The notes beneath the pieces were generated by a model that saw only the letters and a program-made list of their open reading frames with translations, had not been told where the DNA came from and made no database searches. Positions 42,313-45,452 of a DNA stretch of 45,452 nt are shown one piece after another. This DNA is from Phycisphaerales bacterium (GTDB lineage: Bacteria; Planctomycetota; Phycisphaerae; Phycisphaerales; UBA1924). The stretch's first letter is position 1, and every line of letters begins with the position of its first letter. The position numbers were made by a program, and so were the translations under genes. The stretch is from the NCBI GenBank assembly GCA_019750095.1, contig JAIEOW010000119.1, positions 1 to 45,452 of the forward strand, written 5' to 3'.

Positions 42313-43553
42313 GCGCTGGCGCAACACCTCCCCCCCCACCACCTTCGACTCCTCCCCCACCGCCCCCCCCATCGCCACAGCACGGCTTTGTGGCGGCGGT
42401 GAAACGCGGAGCGGGGTGGCTGCGTGGGCTGGGCGCGGATGCGGACGTGGTGGTGTCCAGCCGGATTCGCATGGCGCGGAACCTTGCCGGGTTTCCGTTT
42501 CTGGCGCGGTCGACGCGTGCGCAGCGGGAGCAGGTGCTGGACATCTGCCGCGAGCGGCTGATGTCGTGCGGGATTTCGAATCAGATGATGTGGGTGGACG
42601 TGCATGATGCGCCGCCGCTGGATCGCACGCTGATGGTGGAGCGGCACCTGATCAGCAAGGAACACGCCAAGGGTGTGGTGCCGGGTGCCGGGGCGCAGAA
42701 GACTGACAAGACCGCGGAGCCGTCGGAAGCGGCGGACGTGGGTGATCCGGCGGTGGCTCAGACCGGGGCGAACGAACCAAGAGGCGTGGCGATCTCGCTG
42801 CCCGATGAGCGGGTGAGCGTGATGGTGAATGAAGAGGACCACCTGCGAATTCAGGTGCTGGTGTCTGGGCTCGCGCTGGAAGAGGCGTTTGCGCAGGTGT
42901 CTGCGGTGGATGATCTGATTGAGGGGCCGTGCGGGCGAAGCGGGCACACGCTGCGGTATGCGTATTCGCCGCGATTTGGATATCTGACGTGCTGTCCGAC
43001 GAATGTGGGGACGGGGATCCGGGTGAGCGTGATGCTGCATCTGCCCGCGCTGAAGCTGACGGGCGAGATGGACAAGGTTCGTCGCGCGGCGCGGGACATG
43101 TCGCTGGCGGTGCGGGGGTACTACGGCGAAGGTTCAGAAGCCGCCGGGGAGTTTTATCAGATATCGAACCAGACGACGCTTGGGAAGGCCGAGAGCGTGA
43201 TTCTGCATGAGTTCCAGCAGGAGATCATCCCGCAGGTGATCGCGTATGAGCGTGCGGCGCGGCGGTTCATGCTGGAGAAGCGCCGGCGGCTGCTTGAAGA
43301 CAAGATCTTCCGCGCACTGGGGCTCTTGCGGCATGCCCGATTGCTGTCGCCGGAAGAGGCGCTGACGCTCCTCTCCGACGTGCGTCTGGGCGTGGTCACG
43401 GGCCTGATCAAGGATGTCAACGAGCAGGATGTGAACCAGTTGATCCTGCTGACGCAACCGGCGCACCTGCAGCGTGTGCTGGGCAAAGAGATGGACCAGA
43501 ATCAGCGGCGTGAAGCGCGGGCGGATCTGGTGCGCGAGCGGCTGGGCAAATAA
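42309..43553 (+). CDS. mcsB: Protein-arginine kinase McsB
   Basis: 414 residues of the phosphagen-kinase fold, transferring phosphate from ATP to protein arginine. VVVSSRIRMARNLAGFPF (48-65) is the signature ATP-binding segment; SVMVNEEDHLRIQVLVSGL in part includes NEEDHLR, which binds the guanidinium. FGYLTCCPTNVGTGIRVSVMLHLPAL in part carries the catalytic Cys equivalent (CPTNVGTG). The helix EFYQISNQTTLGKAE follows. Odd points: a proline-rich leader of about 25 residues coded by two C8 runs, and an insert of about 35 residues (near 115-150, KTDKTAEPSEAADV) before NEEDH. Translationally coupled to mcsA. clpC and ctsR are not in the window. Confidence 0.95.
   Translation: MSAGATPPPPPPSTPPPPPPPSPQHGFVAAVKRGAGWLRGLGADADVVVSSRIRMARNLAGFPFLARSTRAQREQVLDICRERLMSCGISNQMMWVDVHDAPPLDRTLMVERHLISKEHAKGVVPGAGAQKTDKTAEPSEAADVGDPAVAQTGANEPRGVAISLPDERVSVMVNEEDHLRIQVLVSGLALEEAFAQVSAVDDLIEGPCGRSGHTLRYAYSPRFGYLTCCPTNVGTGIRVSVMLHLPALKLTGEMDKVRRAARDMSLAVRGYYGEGSEAAGEFYQISNQTTLGKAESVILHEFQQEIIPQVIAYERAARRFMLEKRRRLLEDKIFRALGLLRHARLLSPEEALTLLSDVRLGVVTGLIKDVNEQDVNQLILLTQPAHLQRVLGKEMDQNQRREARADLVRERLGK
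42330..42370. repeat. Two C8 homopolymer runs at the start of mcsB
   Basis: C8 at 42330-42337 and C8 at 42363-42370, encoding proline-rich residues 8-21. Slippage would shift the frame close to the N-terminus. Confidence 0.8.
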
Positions 43554-43578
43554 AAAGGCCGGGTGCGGGGCACCCGGC
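43552..43578 (-). terminator. Intrinsic terminator after the last dockerin gene
   Basis: Minus-strand stem GCCGGGTGC-CCC-GCACCCGGC followed by CTTTTTATTT. It overlaps the end of mcsB and serves the minus gene at 43634. Confidence 0.85.
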
Positions 43579-43633
43579 GTGATCGAGGCATGGTCAACGC
43601 GCGGCGCATCGGGGTCGACCAGATACACACCGC

Positions 43634-45331
43634 TCAGCAGCCAGCAAACCAGGCGTTGAGGAAGGCGAAGATGTCGGCGACTTCGATGCCGTTCATCATG
43701 TCGAAGTTGGCGGTGGGGCTGCTGGCGAACCAGGCGTTGAGGAAGTCGAAGATGTCGCTGACGGTGAGGCCGTCGGTGCCGTTGAAGTCGGCTGGGCAGG
43801 GTGGTGGCGTGGTGGGGCGGAGGAACTGGATGCCGCGGGCGTTTGGGCCGCCGAGGGTGGCGATCTGGGCGTCATTCATGGCTTGATCGGTATAGAGCAT
43901 GTTGGCGACGTAGATGCTTTCGCCCGCACCGAAGAGGTCTGCGAAGAGGGACATGGTGCTGAACATGTAGCCGCCGGTGGTTGCGGGGCTTTGGGCCCAC
44001 GGCGATGGGAACTGGCCCCAGGCGGTCCATGTGGCCGGGGCGACGGTGGTGCCGGTGGGGTTGGTTTGCGAGATGTCGCCGTAGGTTGGGGCGGCGGACT
44101 TGCAGGCGGTGTAGGTCCAGTTGGCGCCGGTGGTGCCGACGAAGTTGCCGTTCACGTAGATGCGGGATTGGCTCTTGCCGTAGAGATCAACGCTGATGGC
44201 GAGGCGGAACCAGGTGTTGGGCTGGATGGCTGGAGCGGCGGTGGCGCTGGAGCGGGTCTGTGTGTAACCGACGCTGGCGGCGCCGGCCCCCGCGCCCGCG
44301 ACACGCAGGAAGACGTCGGCCTGGCTGTTGTTGTTCGATGAGTCGTCGACGAGAGGGATGCAGAGGTTGCCGCCGGCGCTATTGGCGTGGGCGGCGTTCC
44401 ACGCGGCCTGGGGGATGTAGATGTCCCAGATGAGTGTCCACTGGCCGTGGCGGTCTTCGGGCCAATAGTCGCGGGAGTTTGGCCAGAGTGCGAGGCCGAT
44501 GCCGCGGCTGAGTGCGGAGTCTGCGGGGTTGGTGGGATTGCGTGGCGCGCTGGTGCGATAGACGGTGTCGATCTCGCCGTTGATGGGCGGGAGGCCGAAG
44601 CTGGAGGTGGTGCCGAAGCTGGATTGTGCCTGCGTGCGGCCCGTGGGTGTAGGTGTGGATGGATAGACATCGAGCGCGCCCGAGCCGCCGAGAATGGGGC
44701 CGAAGGCGGGATCGTCGAGATAGCGGAGGCGAGCGGGTCCGGAGGATGGGGCGAGGCCGGATTGCAAGACGGATTGCAGATCGCCTTCGAAGTGCCACTC
44801 GGTGAGGCGTGGTGTTGGCGGGGTCCAGGTGTTCACGAGGAGGCCGCCAGAGACGACGTTGAGCCCGATCAGTGTGGATGGGCGGGAGATGTTTCGGATC
44901 GCGCCTTGGCCTCGGCCGTCGGCGAGGAGCTGATGATCGAGCGTGAGGGCGAGTGTGAGTCCGCTGAAGCTGCCACTGACGAGCTCGAAATCGAGTCGCG
45001 TGGGGAGCGTGCCGGTGGGGTTGCGAACGGCGCCGAAGAGGACGCGTTGGCTTCCGACGGCGAGGGTGTTGAGGACGTTGCCGAGGGGCTGGTTGGTGCC
45101 GCCGAAGAGCCCGGTGCCGGTGACGTTCGGGTTGAAGGCGAACTGGTAGCCGAGGGCGACGTCGATGGTGGCGGTGGAGGTGCGGACGATGTCGGGCGTT
45201 GAGCCGAAGGAAGGGATGACTGCGCCGGAGCAATCAACGAGGATGGAGGGGGCTTGGGCGAGCGTGGTTGGCGCGAGGGCGAGTGCGGAGAGGAGGGCTG
45301 AGTGGAGGAGGAGGCGGGCGGGGCGGATCAT
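43634..45331 (-). CDS. Secreted protein with LamG-like domain and GC-type dockerin
   Basis: 565 residues, ATG 45331 (MIRPARLLLHSALLSALALA; GGAG five bases upstream). Signal peptide to about residue 25 (TTLAQ). The N-terminal half (30-240) is strand-rich and unrecognised; residues about 295-490 look like a concanavalin/LamG sandwich: GQWTLIWDIYIP, TWFRLAISVDLYGKSQSRIYVNG in part, FVGTTG, SMSLFADLFGAGESIYVANMLY in part and DAQIATLGGP. These domains bind carbohydrate. The dockerin (512-565) has CPADFNGTDGLTVSDIFDFL and GIEVADIFAFLNAWFAGC; the Cys after Asn is lost. The upstream promoter lies near the window end and is not resolved. Confidence 0.83.
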   Translation of the reverse strand: MIRPARLLLHSALLSALALAPTTLAQAPSILVDCSGAVIPSFGSTPDIVRTSTATIDVALGYQFAFNPNVTGTGLFGGTNQPLGNVLNTLAVGSQRVLFGAVRNPTGTLPTRLDFELVSGSFSGLTLALTLDHQLLADGRGQGAIRNISRPSTLIGLNVVSGGLLVNTWTPPTPRLTEWHFEGDLQSVLQSGLAPSSGPARLRYLDDPAFGPILGGSGALDVYPSTPTPTGRTQAQSSFGTTSSFGLPPINGEIDTVYRTSAPRNPTNPADSALSRGIGLALWPNSRDYWPEDRHGQWTLIWDIYIPQAAWNAAHANSAGGNLCIPLVDDSSNNNSQADVFLRVAGAGAGAASVGYTQTRSSATAAPAIQPNTWFRLAISVDLYGKSQSRIYVNGNFVGTTGANWTYTACKSAAPTYGDISQTNPTGTTVAPATWTAWGQFPSPWAQSPATTGGYMFSTMSLFADLFGAGESIYVANMLYTDQAMNDAQIATLGGPNARGIQFLRPTTPPPCPADFNGTDGLTVSDIFDFLNAWFASSPTANFDMMNGIEVADIFAFLNAWFAGC

Positions 45332-45452
45332 GAGGACTCCGGTGAGTGCTTGGCGGGGGGCGCGGGGGGGGGACGGACAGGGAATAGCGAACCGCATGGG
45401 GGCGGAATGCCCAAGGGGATTGGGTGTGGGATCAGTGATGGACGTACGAGGT

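Overview
The window is high-G+C DNA from a Gram-negative planctomycete, most likely of class Phycisphaerae. Five secreted proteins end in the paired 'DIFxFLNAWF...GC' (GC-type) dockerin tail that I associate with that group. Kdo synthesis genes (kdsD, kdsC), an LptE-like lipoprotein and a BamD-like protein point to an LPS-bearing outer membrane. The first ~250 bases look foreign: they encode part of a ferredoxin-NADP reductase in visibly lower-G+C DNA and run into the truncated end of a sugar isomerase gene. A chimeric contig end is the simplest explanation.

Layout. 0.24-5.4 kb (minus strand): truncated sugar-phosphate isomerase/epimerase, orphan histidine kinase, cold-shock protein, pnp and rpsO. 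5.4-6.4 kb: a gene-free island with two 98-bp direct repeats, 500 bp apart, around a 37-bp perfect inverted repeat. 6.4-15.3 kb: the accessory locus. A TIR-FGE fusion faces, across a ~150-bp divergent promoter region, a row of four genes: a zinc-ribbon P-loop GTPase, a GAP1-like membrane protein, a 950-residue membrane-anchored helical protein and a GYF-like membrane protein. I read this as a GTPase-controlled biological conflict (immune-type) system with a TIR effector; it is the most interesting part of the window.

15.3-22 kb: class I aminotransferase, a Yip1-like membrane protein with zinc ribbons, a small membrane protein, scpA, then kdsD and kdsC, with a ~99-bp repeat before each. 22-31.8 kb (minus): four large secreted dockerin proteins and, among them, a probable PD-(D/E)XK nuclease-fold protein. 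32-37.5 kb: ROK-family protein, bamD-like and lptE genes translationally coupled, then a NAGPA + GHL10 + EF-hand/dockerin fusion.

37.5-45.4 kb: thioredoxin-like protein, DUF2721-type membrane protein, two small proteins, a type II pseudopilin-like protein, rpmB, the mcsA-mcsB protein-arginine kinase pair and a fifth dockerin protein. Several clear intrinsic terminators and at least four families of short palindromic intergenic repeats punctuate the window. I saw no rRNA, tRNA, CRISPR array, transposase, reverse transcriptase or phage gene.
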